From NCBI GenBank assembly GCA_035610835.1, contig CM069444.1:4143172-4207171 (forward strand): DNA of 64,000 nt, in the 5' to 3' direction. This DNA comes from Ophiura sarsii. Taxonomy: Eukaryota > Echinodermata > Ophiuroidea > Amphilepidida > Ophiuridae. Each line of letters opens with the position of its first letter. The stretch's first letter is position 1. Below are positions 1 to 12,221 of the stretch, in pieces. The notes beneath the pieces were generated by a model that had not been told where the DNA came from, did not search any database, and worked only from the letters and a program-made list of their open reading frames with translations. Position numbers and translations under genes: made by a program.

Positions 1-298
1 TCCCAGAAAATCGACATTTTGAATTTATCAAAGTGAGCAATATTCTTCTCTCTGCCAAGACAATATAAATATTCATATACTTCGTATTTATCGTGTCTGC
101 CATTGGTCAATTTTGAGCCCCACGCGAACAAATTGCTCATTACGTATGCATCCAATTTTTGGATGAAACACAGTGTAACAGTATATGGAGGTCGAAAGGT
201 CAAATCCAATGCAAGTAGACCGCGTATTGGTCGGTTCTCGGATGTGAGCGGTTTTCGCAAGGCGAAGTATCAACATGATCAGAGGGTTGTTCGATTGT

Positions 299-364
299 GT
301 GACAGTGAAATACACGGTATACGAAGCAGACGTGACAGTGAAATACACGGTATACGAAGCAGAC
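299..364. repeat. Two-copy 33-bp tandem repeat
   Basis: Two identical adjacent 33-base units starting GTGACAGTGAAATACACGG. No gene is affected. Confidence 0.9.
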
Positions 365-1342
365 TAACATGTATACGGAGCATATAACTTCAAATATAGA
401 TCAATCATACATTTACATGTAGGTACTAAATTTGTGGACGTTAAAATTAAACATACCCCTATGCTAATTTTAAAAAACAGGAACGTAAATTAGCAGTAGG
501 CCTACCATAATATTATTTGGTGGATGTGCCCTCTTCAGGGATCTTTGACATCGTATGTAAGGCTTTATAGGGAACATACGGTGATCACAAAGAGTTTATT
601 ACGGATAGACATCCGTAATCATCTCCAGATCAATATTATAAACAATAATAAGGCTACATACTACCATATGAAACATATACTTTTCAGGTGCACTGATCCT
701 TCTGTATCTTTATGGTCATTGCTGTCAAGTTTCAAAATATTAAGCTCAGAAGTCTAAAAAACTGTGTTAACACAGTTTATATAACCAAACTATACCTCAT
801 AAATATTCATTAGCTAATTACTGAATTCCATTGGTCAATTGCGCCAGCGCGCGGAGCTTGTTTTTCGCCTACTTCTCCGCGTCCGCGTAATCACGCAGAT
901 GCGGGGAGAATTGCTCTACAAAAATGTACTATCGCTTCCTACTGCCGCATCCCTTATCATGCTTATCATCCCTGCACGCACAGCTAAAAAAAACCACCCT
1001 ATTACGAACTACATTTTTTTAAATGGAGCAGCTCGATACCAGTGAACTTACTTTGCAAATTACACTCGCTAAAAGGAAGTAATAGTGAGTTACACGATTT
1101 AACTGTTTCACCAATTTAAAGCTGACTATACTTATTTTATAATCTAGACAGCCTGTCGTGCGAAAATAATACGCTCGTCATCCCCCTCAAAAGTGATCGG
1201 TGTTAGGCGTAAAGTGATCCCGGCCCAGATATTAAGACTGAGTTTGCTTTAATAATGAATTAGGAATCTGACTTGTTATCCACACGAATCAATAGGGGAG
1301 GGAGTTATTTGGCGATGAGGGATACAGTAATTATGTGCTTAC
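365..1342. other. Non-coding stretch with one short palindrome
   Basis: Intron or downstream part of the large gene. A perfect 20-base palindrome sits at 759-778 (centre GTTAAC), the kind seen at ends or centres of small foldback elements. I see no exon matching the B or A pattern. Confidence 0.6.
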
Positions 1343-1378
1343 CTGGGTCACGTTCGGTTTCAGATTCAGGCTCAGTAG
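1343..1378 (-). CDS. e33: linker exon after U7, last exon in the window
   Basis: 12 codons, phase 1 to 1; acceptor aacag, donor gtaagc. TEPESETERDP, a charged Glu/Pro linker. Its phase-1 donor shows that the gene goes on past the left edge, where another B exon is expected by the unit pattern. No B-like exon is visible in bases 1-1342. Confidence 0.8.
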
Positions 1379-1566
1379 CTGTTTACAAAATAAAATAGTA
1401 ATTACATAACGAGATAATTAGATTTACGAACAGATTGACACATACCATGCTGCTCGTTCATGTTCAACAATAATGGGTCGCAAAATAGAAATCCCTATCG
1501 TTATTTTTTCTAACACTTATATCCACGCGGCTATTTGTGTTACCATTTATAAATAAAAAACTTTTA

Positions 1567-1737
1567 AAGCCTATCTCAAGAATTACTGAAGCAATACTAG
1601 GAATCTTTGTACTTATTTCGATGCATTTCTCATGGTGATTCCAAATATGTTAATGAAATTTAATTATTTTAACATTTTTGGAATTTTTAACATTTTGGAA
1701 TGTCGTCTGCAGACGCCTGCCGCGTGGAAGGTGTTAA
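1567..1737 (+). mobile_element. MITE family M1, left-truncated copy
   Basis: Matches the 3' part of the element at 5156-5396, including the conserved block around the PstI-like TCGTCTGCAGACGCCTGC and the end GCGTGGAAGGTGTTAA. Terminal inverted repeat of the family is AACACTTTCCACGCGGC. Confidence 0.75.
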
Positions 1738-1837
1738 AGTTGAACCAATTAGTGTTCCCTTTGCATTTGAGACATTATGGCTTGGTGCCATCAATTAGGC
1801 CTTCATGCATGATATATTAGATCAAAGATTAACTTAC

Positions 1838-1970
1838 CACAACCGAATATGCCAATGAAATATACCTCCGGATAATTGGAAGGGGTTGCATCAAAGACCC
1901 GTTTAATTTTAATTTTTTCAATTTTCTCGGGCCTTTTATCCCTGATGTATTCCAGAAGTTCCTCCCATGG
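1838..1970 (-). CDS. e32: A half of domain D13
   Basis: 44 codons plus one base, phase 0 to 1; acceptor aacag, donor gtaagt. PWEELLEYIRDKRPEKIEKI, a Lys-rich strand IKIKRVF, then YFIGIFGC. Keeps P-W and G-C but has a much more basic core than other copies. Confidence 0.87.
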
Positions 1971-2229
1971 CTGTTACAGGAAAGAAAACAAAAATTGAAA
2001 TCAGCCATAACCTTACGGTATTGATTATAGTAAGCTTGTGAGATTTTTTGTATGACTTCTTAAGTCTATGACATACTACCCAATCGCTCGGAGCGATTTA
2101 CCGCTGACGCCCCTTATTTGGTAAATAGCACTCTTTATAAGGAGCGTATGCGACAAATCGCGCCACGCGATTATGGAGTATGTCATGAGCTTTACGACGG
2201 GTATTCATAATACAAGTTACAAGTCTAAT

Positions 2230-2290
2230 GGGTTCGCCATCGGACAAGTTTAAAACTGTTAGAGTGTTAAACTTGTCCGACGCCGAACCC
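2230..2290. repeat. Imperfect hairpin, 23-base arms
   Basis: Arms at 2230-2252 and 2268-2290 agree at 21 of 23 positions around a 15-base loop (arm starts GGGTTCG). Intronic; likely a MITE relic. Confidence 0.8.
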
Positions 2291-2299
2291 GTTAAACTC

Positions 2300-4466
2300 T
2301 TAAACTATATTATACTCTTAAACTTTTAAACTGTATTATAGAAAGCCCTTTTGTACTCTACTCATCTGACTCTGGACTCATAGCGTATGCCAGTCGACGC
2401 AGCTTATTGTATGATGCTGTGTTGATAACTAGAATACTCTCTGATATCATTGCACAGAGTTAACCGATGAAGTAAGTATAATTCACCATTTACAGAATTT
2501 ATGAGTGCAATGGTAAGATTTTTTCAATTAGGAGATATCCCTCGCCTCTACCTCCTACCTCATAACTTTGCTATTATATAAGCCAGTCTTATAAAATATG
2601 ACACAATTGTAGCATGGAATCCCGGCTACAAATTCATAGTAAATTGGTCTGAGTAGTGGTTGTACTTTTCCAGAAATGGAGTGATAACCAAACGTCCATT
2701 TAGTGCGACGGAAACGGCTAAAAGTCAGTCAAATGTCTCCCAGTAGTGATATTTATTTGGCCAATGCTGATAGACAAAACGTCCATCTCAGTTAATTAAA
2801 ACCGTTTTAAATTACAAATATATCTTGAACAGACTATAGTGACTGATTTCTTGGGGGGAAAATGCCCTCTAATTAACCAGAACCAGACCAGGACGGCCAT
2901 CGATTTTAACCCTACCCTAAGAGAACCGCTGCAAAAGTCATATTTGTTTTTCATAAGAACCAAGGGATCTTCATTATACAGGATTAATGGATAGATTTCA
3001 AGTCTCTCAAAGAGAAAATGTACGATCACTGACTACCTGATTGACTATTCTAAAGGTTGTATATAAGCAAAACACATAAGGTGATGGTCATGTTAAGATT
3101 TAACATTCGAGGCATCACTGTGGCTTGTCTTGTAACAACGAAAGTTTGACTGAATAGCGGTATTCTAGTTTGCTAAAGACATAGCATTACATTCTAGTTG
3201 ATATTATACTATTTCCAAGCCTACAAAGGTTAATATTGCCTACGATCTGATTTATACATAATAATACAGTATTATATTCAGAAAACATCAATTGTTTTGT
3301 TTTCTATTTTTAGTATTTAAATCAGGCTGTTGTATCTAATCAAGTAATACGGAGAGCAAAAGAAAAAAACATGTAGGCCTATTTATCTTTAGGGTAACTT
3401 TCTGTGTACGTTGTCCAAAATCTCTCTCTGGCTTTGATCGCATCATAACAAAAGTATAACAGGTATCAATTATCGTTTACTTTAAATGTGAAGCTATGAT
3501 TCAGAGCTATAATAATCGTGGCAAATTTCATTAGGTTGCTATTCATATTAGCGATGTTATAAGTTAGGAGGTAGGACTTATTGAATGACCCTCGTATATA
3601 GCAATTCAGTACTATGACAAGGCATTAAAGCGTTTTCAATGTCATAAAGATGATGGGTTGGTGCCAAGATACCAATTAAGCTCTTTTGAAATCCTGATAA
3701 ATGAGGAGCAAGATCAGAGCTTGAACCATTTCTATATCTATTGTTTGATTGGAACCAGTCGACATAGTTCAAGAGCTTATTCTTGGCATCTAGTAATAAA
3801 TTAAAACATTTGTCCAGTGTTGTGCATTTTTGTCTGATGAACGATAGTATTAATTAAAATTAAACGTCAGTATTTATCACAGTGATTAAATATATATGGT
3901 AGGTTTAAACGTAACATCTATCCTAAATATACAAAGGATTAAGCCGGAACGTCGTAAATTAAATTGTGCTCATACCCGCACTGATTCAAAAGACTTCATA
4001 ATAAATACAATGTATATTTGAGGCATTCACTAATACACTCATCGCAATGTCGTGTCAATCTTTTAAATGTCGTGTTAATAGACACTTTCTCTCCAACTCT
4101 TCAGAGTATGTTGGCTAAGCTCTCTCGATGTGTCAATGACCTCCAGATATTATTTTTCTTCTCTATTTTTTTATGTTATTCTCTATGTTTGGGTGTTTAT
4201 CCTATTCCTGTCCCACGCCACTTTCATTGGCTTTTTTACTAGCCCAATTGTGGTTACTTGTATTTTTGATTTTTTGTCTGGGTTGCAGTGAACCAATTGA
4301 TTGGCCCATCAGAGCTCTCTGTTGAGAGTTACCCGTTTGATTTGTAATCACTCAGTTCATTCACTTTGTTAATGTCTGTGGGGCTATTGTTCACATTTGC
4401 TCTTTATATACAAAAAAAAATGCCATGCCTGTTGACTTTGGTCTTCCCTCGGGAGATACAACTTAC
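2300..4466. other. Long intron between e31 and e32, nothing recognised
   Basis: AT-rich, with short stop-riddled frames only. A word CAAACGTCCAT recurs near 2690 and 2777, suggesting an old repeat, but no boundary could be set. Confidence 0.5.
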
Positions 4467-4717
4467 CCCATAAAAAGTCTCCTTACGTCCATCTTCAAAA
4501 GTTAATTCAAGACAATATATGTCCTCCTCATCAAGAACCCCACCTGGTCCAGACATCGGCATATCCGTAATTGTATACGGTGAACTAAAACTCACGATAT
4601 ACTCCTTCTCGGGATCAGGGAAATACCGTACAAAGCTTCCTCTATTATGGGAAGGTTCGCCTTCATTTGACTCGGTGATAAGTCCATCGATGAGGTACAA
4701 GTTATCACCGCAATGAT
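4467..4717 (-). CDS. e31: B half of domain D13
   Basis: 83 codons, phase 1 to 0; acceptor ttgcag, donor gtaagt. DHCGDNLYLIDGLITESNEG, FSSPYTITDMPMSGPGG, YCLELTFEDGRKETFYG. An extra Cys in the core strand (YCLEL) is not seen in other B exons and has no obvious partner. A TTAA-flanked MITE sits about 50 bases upstream of the acceptor. Confidence 0.89.
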
Positions 4718-4771
4718 CTGCAAACATAATGAAAACATCCAACTGACCAATTATTGCCACGTACAAGTTAA

Positions 4772-5151
4772 AGGCATATTATGTGATCTTTTCCAGAGAG
4801 CGCCCTCTATTCATGATTTTTTTTTAGAAAGTAGATTTTCTTGCAGATTTACATTTCTGATCATAAATCGTACATACATTCAAAGTTACAGAGCGACACG
4901 ATTCCTAATTACCTCAAAATCATGGTTTTAGAGTGAAATTAGAGTGAAAATATAAACTGTCGTGTTAACCCGACAGTTTTTTTAAATTTATTTTTTTACT
5001 CTTAAACCATGATTTTGAAGTAATTAAGAATCGTATCGCCCTGTAACTTGGAATGTATGTATGATTTATGCTCAGAAATGTAAATCTGCAAGAAAATCTG
5101 CTTTGTTTTCGATGTTGAGGGCCTTCCCTGGAAAGATCACATAATATACCT
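4772..5151. mobile_element. Foldback MITE flanked by TTAA
   Basis: Two arms of about 160 bases (about 4772-4935 and 4985-5151) are inverted copies; ends AGGCATATTATGTGATC and GATCACATAATATACCT. TTAA stands on both sides (4768-4771, 5152-5155), consistent with a piggyBac-type target duplication. The spacer contains a second small hairpin (CTGTCGTGTTAACCCGACAG). Confidence 0.85.
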
Positions 5152-5155
5152 TTAA

Positions 5156-5396
5156 CACTTTCCACGCGGCTAGTTTTACCGTATATACAAACATTTTTTT
5201 TAGAAACCTTTCCCAATTGTCAAAGTCTATCTCAACGATTACTGAACCAATACTTGGCATGTTTGAACTTACTTCAATGCATTTCTTATGGTGATTCCAA
5301 ATATGGTAATTAAATTCAATAATTGTGACAATTTTGAAACATTTTGTGAACATTTGTTATGTCTTCTGCAGACGCCTGCCACGTGAAAAGTGTTAA
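5156..5396. mobile_element. MITE family M1, full-length copy
   Basis: Ends CACTTTCCACGCGGC and GCCTGCCACGTGAAAAGTG are near-inverted, with TTAA on both sides. About 240 bases. It abuts the TTAA foldback element, sharing the TTAA between them. Confidence 0.8.
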
Positions 5397-5586
5397 TATC
5401 CTCCCCCTTCCCGATTTGGGATGCTCCAGCGTGTGCCGCATCACAAAGTAATTAAATAGATAAGAACAGTGATTATGGTTGATTTACTTTTTTATCTATA
5501 AAATTACGTCACTGTCTAGAAGAAGAGAAATAGATTATACCAAAGAGGCACACTGCCCCTGCTGAAATACAAGCAAATCTACTTAC

Positions 5587-5737
5587 CGCAAATCTCTATT
5601 TCTATGATTAACGATTCTGGTTCGATCGTCTTGTCGTCATCTTGTGTTTTCCGCACATTGAAACTTTCTACCTTTAATCCTTGTTCTCTAAACTCATTCA
5701 ATAGATCATCTAAAGCTCCTTCCACAATGGCTATGTC
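5587..5737 (-). CDS. e30: A half of domain D12
   Basis: 50 codons plus one base, phase 0 to 1; acceptor ttgcag, donor gtaagt. DIAIVEGALDDLLNEFREQG then LKVESFNVRKTQDDD and IEIEIC. The closing motif is Ile-Cys instead of Gly-Cys, and there is no Trp. Length is 18-27 bases above its paralogues. Splices to e31 giving C-D-H-C. Confidence 0.85.
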
Positions 5738-6441
5738 CTGCAATTAAGAATTTAAATGGATCACTAAATTTTGAAATATTATGTCTGAACCATCCTGCAC
5801 TGTGTGTACGTGTTATTCAAGAAAATCGTAATACACGTTTGGATAACACTGGATTCCGAATAGCGCGCTAGTTCAATTAATGACGACGTCGTGCCACAAA
5901 TTAAACTGAAGGATGAGTATCGATTGGCCACTATCAACTATAACAATGCCGTAGCAGACCTGGATTGCTTCACATGAATGGTATGAATGGCCGCTTCTTA
6001 TGAGTTGCGATTTGGACATTGTTTGACGTTAAAATATTGAGCTGAAAGATCGCGATCACTAAATGAGAGAGATGAGGTCTTTCTGTTATTAGGATCCCGT
6101 AGATTCTCGTAGTTAATTATGTTACATTCAGAGATCGAATTTGTTAGGTGCGTCGACGCCCCTTGACGTTAATGAATGATGATCGGAATGATAGAACCCA
6201 GAACGCTTGACATAAAAGTTGTCTACCTCTAGCCCATCTTAGTGTATTTGGGGCAAAGATTCCATCAGTTTTGACAGATTTAGACAATATACATGTGATT
6301 GTTAGCATTCAATGTGTGTGTTATGTATATTTCAAGTAATATACGTCCCCAAAATTCCTCAATATGACTAATTTTTGGTCGAATAACTCGATAGTTCACC
6401 ACTAGTTCATTATTTATAAAACACGACGATCACTTCAATGA
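5738..6441. other. Intronic stretch, nothing recognised
   Basis: Moderate composition, no exon-like motif, no clear inverted repeat. Confidence 0.5.
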
Positions 6442-6523
6442 GTAGTCATGGCCGAGCGGTTAAGGCTATAGACTATAAATATATTGGATTCTCTCCGAGG
6501 CGGTTCGAATCATGCTGACTACC
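6442..6523 (+). pseudogene. tRNA-Ser-like relic
   Basis: A seven-base acceptor stem (GTAGTCA with TGACTAC) is perfect, the A box (TGGCCGAGCGGTTAAGGC) and B box (GGTTCGAAT) are canonical, and the long variable arm is of the Ser/Leu class. The anticodon position reads ATA instead of a Ser anticodon, the T stem is unpaired at three of five positions, and the anticodon stem has a mismatch. So it is a decayed tRNA-Ser copy or the head of a SINE rather than a working tRNA. Confidence 0.7.
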
Positions 6524-8155
6524 TTTTGTTGCAAAAAGCGATTTAGTCTCTGTGTATTGGAAAATGGCGTATATTTTTACTCCGCACATTTTCATTCATG
6601 GATGTAATCGTCTACCTCCAGAGTACCTCCAGAGTATCTTACTTTTTAATTGAATCTCATTTTGAGCAGCTTGCTGCTAAGCATAGATGAAAGGAACCGA
6701 CAATTTGGAACCCGGTAGTATATATTTTACGGAATAAATCGTATTGGAAACTGGAAACCAATGCTTAGCACCAAGCTGCCGGAAGCTGGATTCTTTTTAA
6801 TTTCGGGAACCTTATAACCTTGTTATATCCCTTATCCTTTCTATCTCTCGGGGTTCATGGGTTTTCTAAACCACAGTTCTTATTTCAGCCCATGACAGTC
6901 AGCACGCAGGTATCGCTTTCAATGAGTGACCTTGCCGATTTCTAACCCACGAAAAGATCGATTTCAGGATGTCAACCTTGCGCTAAAACCTTACGAGAAG
7001 TTTGTTTTCCCTGAATTAATTGAGGTAGGGTTAGCTGGCAGACATGATTATAATCATTCACTTGACCAGACTAAATAATTTTATAATATTTTAAGCATGT
7101 TTCTAGTTACAAAAGACTATGAATATTATGATACCATGGATAAAATTGGTGCCTGATTCTTCAGAAGTGACTTTTTTACAGTGGATTTGGCTTTATTTTC
7201 GTCAAGTTTTTCTTGAATTCGGTCTGTGCGATTGCAATAATTTGCACCGAAAATACAAAAATACATAAGTTCACAGATAATATTAGATATATTATATGCA
7301 TCACATGCCTTTTTATTTTACAATTTCATGGCAAATGTTTTTGAAATGTGTGATTATAATCATGAAAAGAGCTCATTTACATCGTGCTATCATGTGATCA
7401 ACTGTAAAAACGAAGCGGTATCGCTACGGGTGAGTACTTCCGGTCGCTGTGAGTGGGTTAGAAAAACAACGGCTTTGAGCGGGGCTGCATACTGACTGAT
7501 GAGACTAGACCATGACGAAATGAGAAGGGTTTGAAATAAGCCGCTTCTAAACTAATTAGTTAGCACTACCAACCGGCTTGCGTGTCTTCCGCAATAACTC
7601 GTGCATATTTACTTTCACAGTGAACGCTTTTTGTGTGCGCTAACGACGTGTGTGCGCTAACGACTGACTGCATACAATCATCACGATCACTGACCATTTG
7701 AGCAATGCGACTGGCTTAGCCCCGGGCTTAGCCATATATTGTAAGCGCAAACAAATTAAATAAAAAGTTTGCTCATAAATATTCTTGTAACATTGCAAAT
7801 GTAACAGACAGTTATCATCTGCAAACGTATTATTGTAACAGCACGGTTTGTTTATGCATAGATGTGTACTGCAACTATATAACATAATGGTAGGTAAGTA
7901 CCACTGGCGTTATTTTACAACTACTAATATTATAATACGTAGTGATTTCTCGTGTGGCTTGTCAGTAATGATATTTACACCTGTTTGAATGATTATATTT
8001 TGATACAAATTAACAACTATGTTCAAACTATAACTCCTGTATTGAGAATATTAAATGTTTGTACATGTATTTATAGGAATGTATGATATTCTGTAAAGAA
8101 AAGTTACTGTGCTAATACAACTATTGCTTAGAGGAAGAAAAAAATAAATACTTAC
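6524..8155. other. Long intron between e29 and e30
   Basis: Contains a weak inverted pair of TGCTTAGCA-type words near 6670 and 6765 and another loose inverted similarity between about 6850-6960 and 7445-7560, probably one decayed element. No coding signal. Confidence 0.45.
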
Positions 8156-8409
8156 ACCAGATAAAACATATTGAACTCCGTTGTCAGCGTTGACGATAAC
8201 CTCTAACTCGTCAATTCCGCTGATGGCATCACCCGATATGCTTATCTTCATGATTTCAACCGGTTTCTTGAAAGTTGTTTTAACATTTTGTGGGTTGCTA
8301 CTGCTACTACTGGGAGATATCATTACGGGACCATCAAGATTCACGTCAACACCATCGACTGTCCGTGAAGATATCAACCCGGTAGTTGTCTCTGCGTTTT
8401 TCAAGCAAA
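8156..8409 (-). CDS. e29: B half of domain D12
   Basis: 84 codons, phase 1 to 0; acceptor ttctag, donor gtaagt. VCLKNAETTTGLISSRTVDG, Ser run, FKKPVEIMKISISGDAISG, VIVNADNGVQYVLSG. RTVDGVDV resembles the second-type exons e21/e26, whereas KPV-IM is the first-type strand, so U7 is less sorted into the two types. Confidence 0.9.
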
Positions 8410-9219
8410 CTAGAAAGCAATTGCATTTAATTTAATGATTGTTAAACATCAAAACATGGTCATGAAGCATGCTTGTTCCAACATTTTTTTCCCCCTTTTA
8501 AAATGTCCCTTTCTTGAATGTTGTCATTGCACACCATGAAGCATGGTAGGGTAAGCTGATAAAGTGCTCAACAAAAGAAAGTCGTACACTTTGTTTAGGT
8601 CATTTAAAGTAACTTTCGATTATTTTTTTTACCAAATAGGCTAAATAGACATTTAGATGGATCTTTTAGGCACATTTTGATACCAAACATAACACCTAGC
8701 AACAAAGATAAACCATGATTAGTGCCATTTAAAGAAAATTAGTCACTTTTCAAAAGTCAAATTTTCAATACACTCCCGGTAGGAAAAAGGGTGTGTGTGA
8801 GGTTACCCCGTGAGTGACAATGTTATAACCAGGATTGACCGGCGGGCAATCGATCACACAGTGCAACCTCACCCGTGCATGACACTTTGAATTTGAATTA
8901 GCCCGCGCATTGAAGGGAAATGCGCAGCAATCAACACAATGAACACGGGACTGATACGGCTTATGTGCTTGTTAATTAATAACAATTGGTGTTTTCTTTC
9001 GCATTTGAAATCCACACTCCATGTAGGTAAGTAATGTTCTCTATAGAGGGTGAATAGATTTCAAATGGTTTGGCCATTTTGCGTGTGTTCCTGGTGAAGA
9101 TATGGAATTGCAATCAACAAACTGACACAGCGTACACGCAAGTGGCTCTAAAGTGACACTACAGCCAATCGTTTAGTAGACTGTAAATGCTATCAATTCG
9201 TCGATAATTATTATAGTCA
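8410..9219. other. Intron part, nothing recognised
   Basis: No exon-like or repeat boundary seen. CpG-containing patches near 8830-8900. Confidence 0.45.
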
Positions 9220-9483
9220 CTATCACAATACTATGGACATAGTACAAGCTATTTCACGCGAGCGTGTTTTGTTGTGGTTCGCGGAACTGCGTCCAAATGC
9301 ATGAGATGCGGGAACTATGCAGGTATGTGAGTAATGATTTCACGATTGACAAATCAGGACGCGCGGTCATTTTTGAAATCGCCCGGTGCGCACTTCCGGG
9401 TTTACGCACGTACGCATTGTATGCACTCACGCACATACGCACGATTTATTGGAATTATGTCCATAGTACTGTGACGTTGACTC
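9220..9483. mobile_element. Small inverted-repeat element (MITE-like)
   Basis: Terminal inverted repeats of about 25 bases around CACAGTACTATGGACATA at about 9225-9243 and 9460-9480, 260 bases in all. The interior shows no transposase. Confidence 0.75.
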
Positions 9484-9565
9484 TAATACTATTTGCACTT
9501 TGGAAAGTAAGGGCGCCAATTTATAAATGAGTGTGTGTAGAAATGAAAATCGTGAATCCACCTAC

Positions 9566-9616
9566 CTGGTGATGGAGATGGATCTGGCCCTGGTGAATCA
9601 GGCAATGGTGCTTTTT
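9566..9616 (-). CDS. e28: linker exon between U6 and U7
   Basis: 17 codons, phase 1 to 1; acceptor tttcag, donor gtaggt. KAPLPDSPGPDPSPSP: Pro/Asp/Ser rather than Thr-rich, so less mucin-like than e23. No Cys. Confidence 0.85.
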
Positions 9617-9769
9617 CTGAAAGGAAAATGAAACAAATCAGTGCAATTAAAATCAGATTGCCTAAATACATATCAAACAGTTTTCCAACTTATTGAAAAT
9701 TATTTATTCTTTGAGATGACAATGATATAGGGTACACTTGAGACATGGTGTTACAACTTACATCTCTAT

Positions 9770-10427
9770 CTTAAGGGGGAGCCACGTGCCAAATAGCACA
9801 TTTTTTATCTCAATTTTGAGTATCAAATTTACGTGGAAGCCCATGACAACCATATCACCGTAACAAGGAAGTCACAGAGAATGTTTAAAAAATGTGATTT
9901 TGTTGACATTGTTGCTATGGTAACCAAGCAAGGCTATGATTGGCCCAAACTAAGAACAAGCCTAACTCAAAAATTAAACATCTAGTTACATCCATAATTG
10001 ACACATATTATAATAATCAACAAGTAATTCCGCATGGCACCATGTTTTCGGAATTTTTGATTCATTGTCCAAATTTAGATTACGTTCCGCAACGTGCTGA
10101 TTGGCTGGATATTTGATTGCCATGGCAACCGGAAGTTCAAATAAAAATACTTTGGCACTTTTTGGTTGATAATTCAAAAAATAATAATAATTTTCAATAA
10201 CAACAAAAAACGATTCCTATGGAATTTTATTAGGAATATGATAAAACTAGTATGACAAAATATCTTTGCAGAACCTAAAATTTTCTTCAAAATGGTCACT
10301 TTCATGATCATGGTTGGATAACCCTTTTCTGCCAAAAACATTATACTTTTATGTAGATTAAACGAATAATGAAAAAGTTACGACAGTTTTACGGAGGCTA
10401 TACCTGAGGATTCACAGCCCCCTTAAG
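9770..10427. mobile_element. Inverted-repeat element ending CTTAAGGGGG
   Basis: Outer ends CTTAAGGGGG and CCCCCTTAAG. The right 200 bases match the right end of the foldback at 45118-45683 (shared GGTCA-TTTCAT-ATCATGGTTGGAT and TTTTACGGAGGCT blocks), so the two are one family. No coding capacity. Confidence 0.75.
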
Positions 10428-10766
10428 TCCCCCCGTAACAGGCGCAGCTTTTACGCTCGTGTATGTATTTTCCGCCTTACGACGCTCGTGTGTATACGCC
10501 AGCGCCGCGAGTAGGCGCGCGAATTATTTTCCACACATGCGCACGGAGGTTGGTCATATTGGTTTTGTAACACTTTGGATTGTATATTTATACATTTGAT
10601 TTAGTGATTCGATCTGCAACATGCACCATTTCATAATTGAATGGCAAGTAAGAACATTAATTTACAAACACTTTCAAGTTTTAATAACTGTCAACTGTTG
10701 AAAGGTGAAATATGTTATTTGCAAGCATTTTATTTAAAGTACTTCAACTTATCTAAAATTAATTTT
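10428..10766. other. Intronic stretch with GC-rich patch
   Basis: 10440-10560 is CpG-rich with repeated ACGCTCGTGT words; no exon signal. Confidence 0.45.
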
Positions 10767-10977
10767 TTTAACATCAGAACGTGTAAATTAACACCCAAGG
10801 GATTGGACCCGTATTAACTCCAAGAGAGATCAAATTAACACCCTACAGTGTTAATGCTTACACCAGAGGGTGTAAATTAACACCGTAGAGAGTGGGGGTG
10901 TATTAACTCCTGACGAGTGTTAAAAATAACACCCATGGTATTATTTTTAACACCCTAGTTTTTGCAATGCAAGCACG
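10767..10977. repeat. Element built of AACACC / GTGTTA words
   Basis: Many copies of TTAACACC and its complement, separated by short spacers, ending CTAGTTTTTGCAATGCAAG. Related in design to 38558-38838. Likely a non-autonomous DNA transposon with word-level self-complementarity. It ends about 15 bases from the donor of e27. Confidence 0.65.
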
Positions 10978-10991
10978 TTATTAACACTTAC

Positions 10992-11115
10992 CACAACCAA
11001 TCGGCTTGAGCTCGAATTCCACGTTAACAGCTTTCAGATTCGATACAAAAACCGTTACAATCATCACATTTGGTATTGGATTACTTTGTATAAAGTCTTG
11101 AATCTCGGACAAGAG
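10992..11115 (-). CDS. e27: A half of domain D11
   Basis: 41 codons plus one base, phase 0 to 1; acceptor aacag, donor gtaagt. LLSEIQDFIQSNPIPNVMIV, ends LKPIGC. Lacks Trp at position 2 (Leu instead), otherwise matches e22. Immediately past its donor is an element built of AACACC words (10767-10977). Confidence 0.89.
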
Positions 11116-12221
11116 CTGTTGAAAAAAGAATATAATTACATAGAAAATCATCAATAACTACATTGATTAAACAGTTTTTTCGCGGCCCAATTTCCCTAAA
11201 TGAGTGGTTTATGAGTGGTTTGAGTACATCAGTTCTAAATTGGCGAGAAAAAGTCGATCCGCGCGCAAAGTAATACAAGCGTAAATAAACGCGATTTTGA
11301 GATACGCAAGCGTCACGCATTACAATGACACTACGACGCTCCTCTGAATTCATTTGCTGCTGTAAACAGGTTTCGCCAACTTGGACTTGACTGAACTATA
11401 GAGCCTTCCACAGTGAGAAATATAGGTGTTACAAAAGGGCTTAAGGGAGCGATCACTATTTTACGCCAGGAGGGGGTCCGAGAAAATCAGCTGGCAAAGA
11501 CAACAACTTTTCGCATGCGCATACGGTACTAGAAGGGGGAGGGACATGGAATTTGTTTGTGTTCAAGAAGAGGGGTGGGGGGGGGGGGGGGTGGGGGTTA
11601 TGACTTATTGCACCTAAACAAAATTATCCTCCGTCCCCCTCCCCCCGGCGTATATAGTGATCGCTTCCTAAAATCTCTGACAAGTAGCCACTCCCCAAAA
11701 TGAGTTTCGAGTAGCAATCTACCTGATTTATAGCGCATTGTTCCTCGTAACTAAGTGATGACATCGAAATGATTTTGACGGTTGTCGGTTTTAAAGTGCT
11801 CCCATTCTCAATAGTATCATACCCCGTGTACTTGAAAGCACACACATTACGCCGTGTAGGGGAGTGGTACCCCGAGGTACAAGGGGTATCAGGCGCGTCC
11901 AAAGACTTTAAAAAACACTCTACATACGTAGTAAGTGCATTTATGTGAAAAAACGCCCCTTAATAAGTATAGACATAATTGTACATATTCTAAGCAAATA
12001 ATATCAGTAAGTTCCATACCCTAAACAAATAGTCAAAATATGTTGATACCATATTAATCAAGCTATGTGTAAAACAACCAAGTTTGAAACAATATTTATA
12101 TATAATAAGCTTATTATTATTTACCTTTACATAGATTCACATGAGAAATATGTATACCAACATTTTGTTTGCTATAATGTATGTTCAATCATAAAATGAA
12201 ATTTAAAATTTGATTATTTAC
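11116..12221. other. Intron between e26 and e27
   Basis: Holds a run of 15 G at 11577-11591 and a short open frame near 11700-11900 that lacks splice or family support. Nothing else recognised. Confidence 0.5.

Noticed and set aside
9254..9530. ORFs on both strands between the ends of the 9220 element
   Set aside because: Open on both strands inside a MITE-like element; no protein features.
11624..11902. 92-codon minus-strand ORF in the intron between e26 and e27
   Set aside because: No domain motif, no acceptor at a sensible place, and e26 already joins e27 in phase without it.
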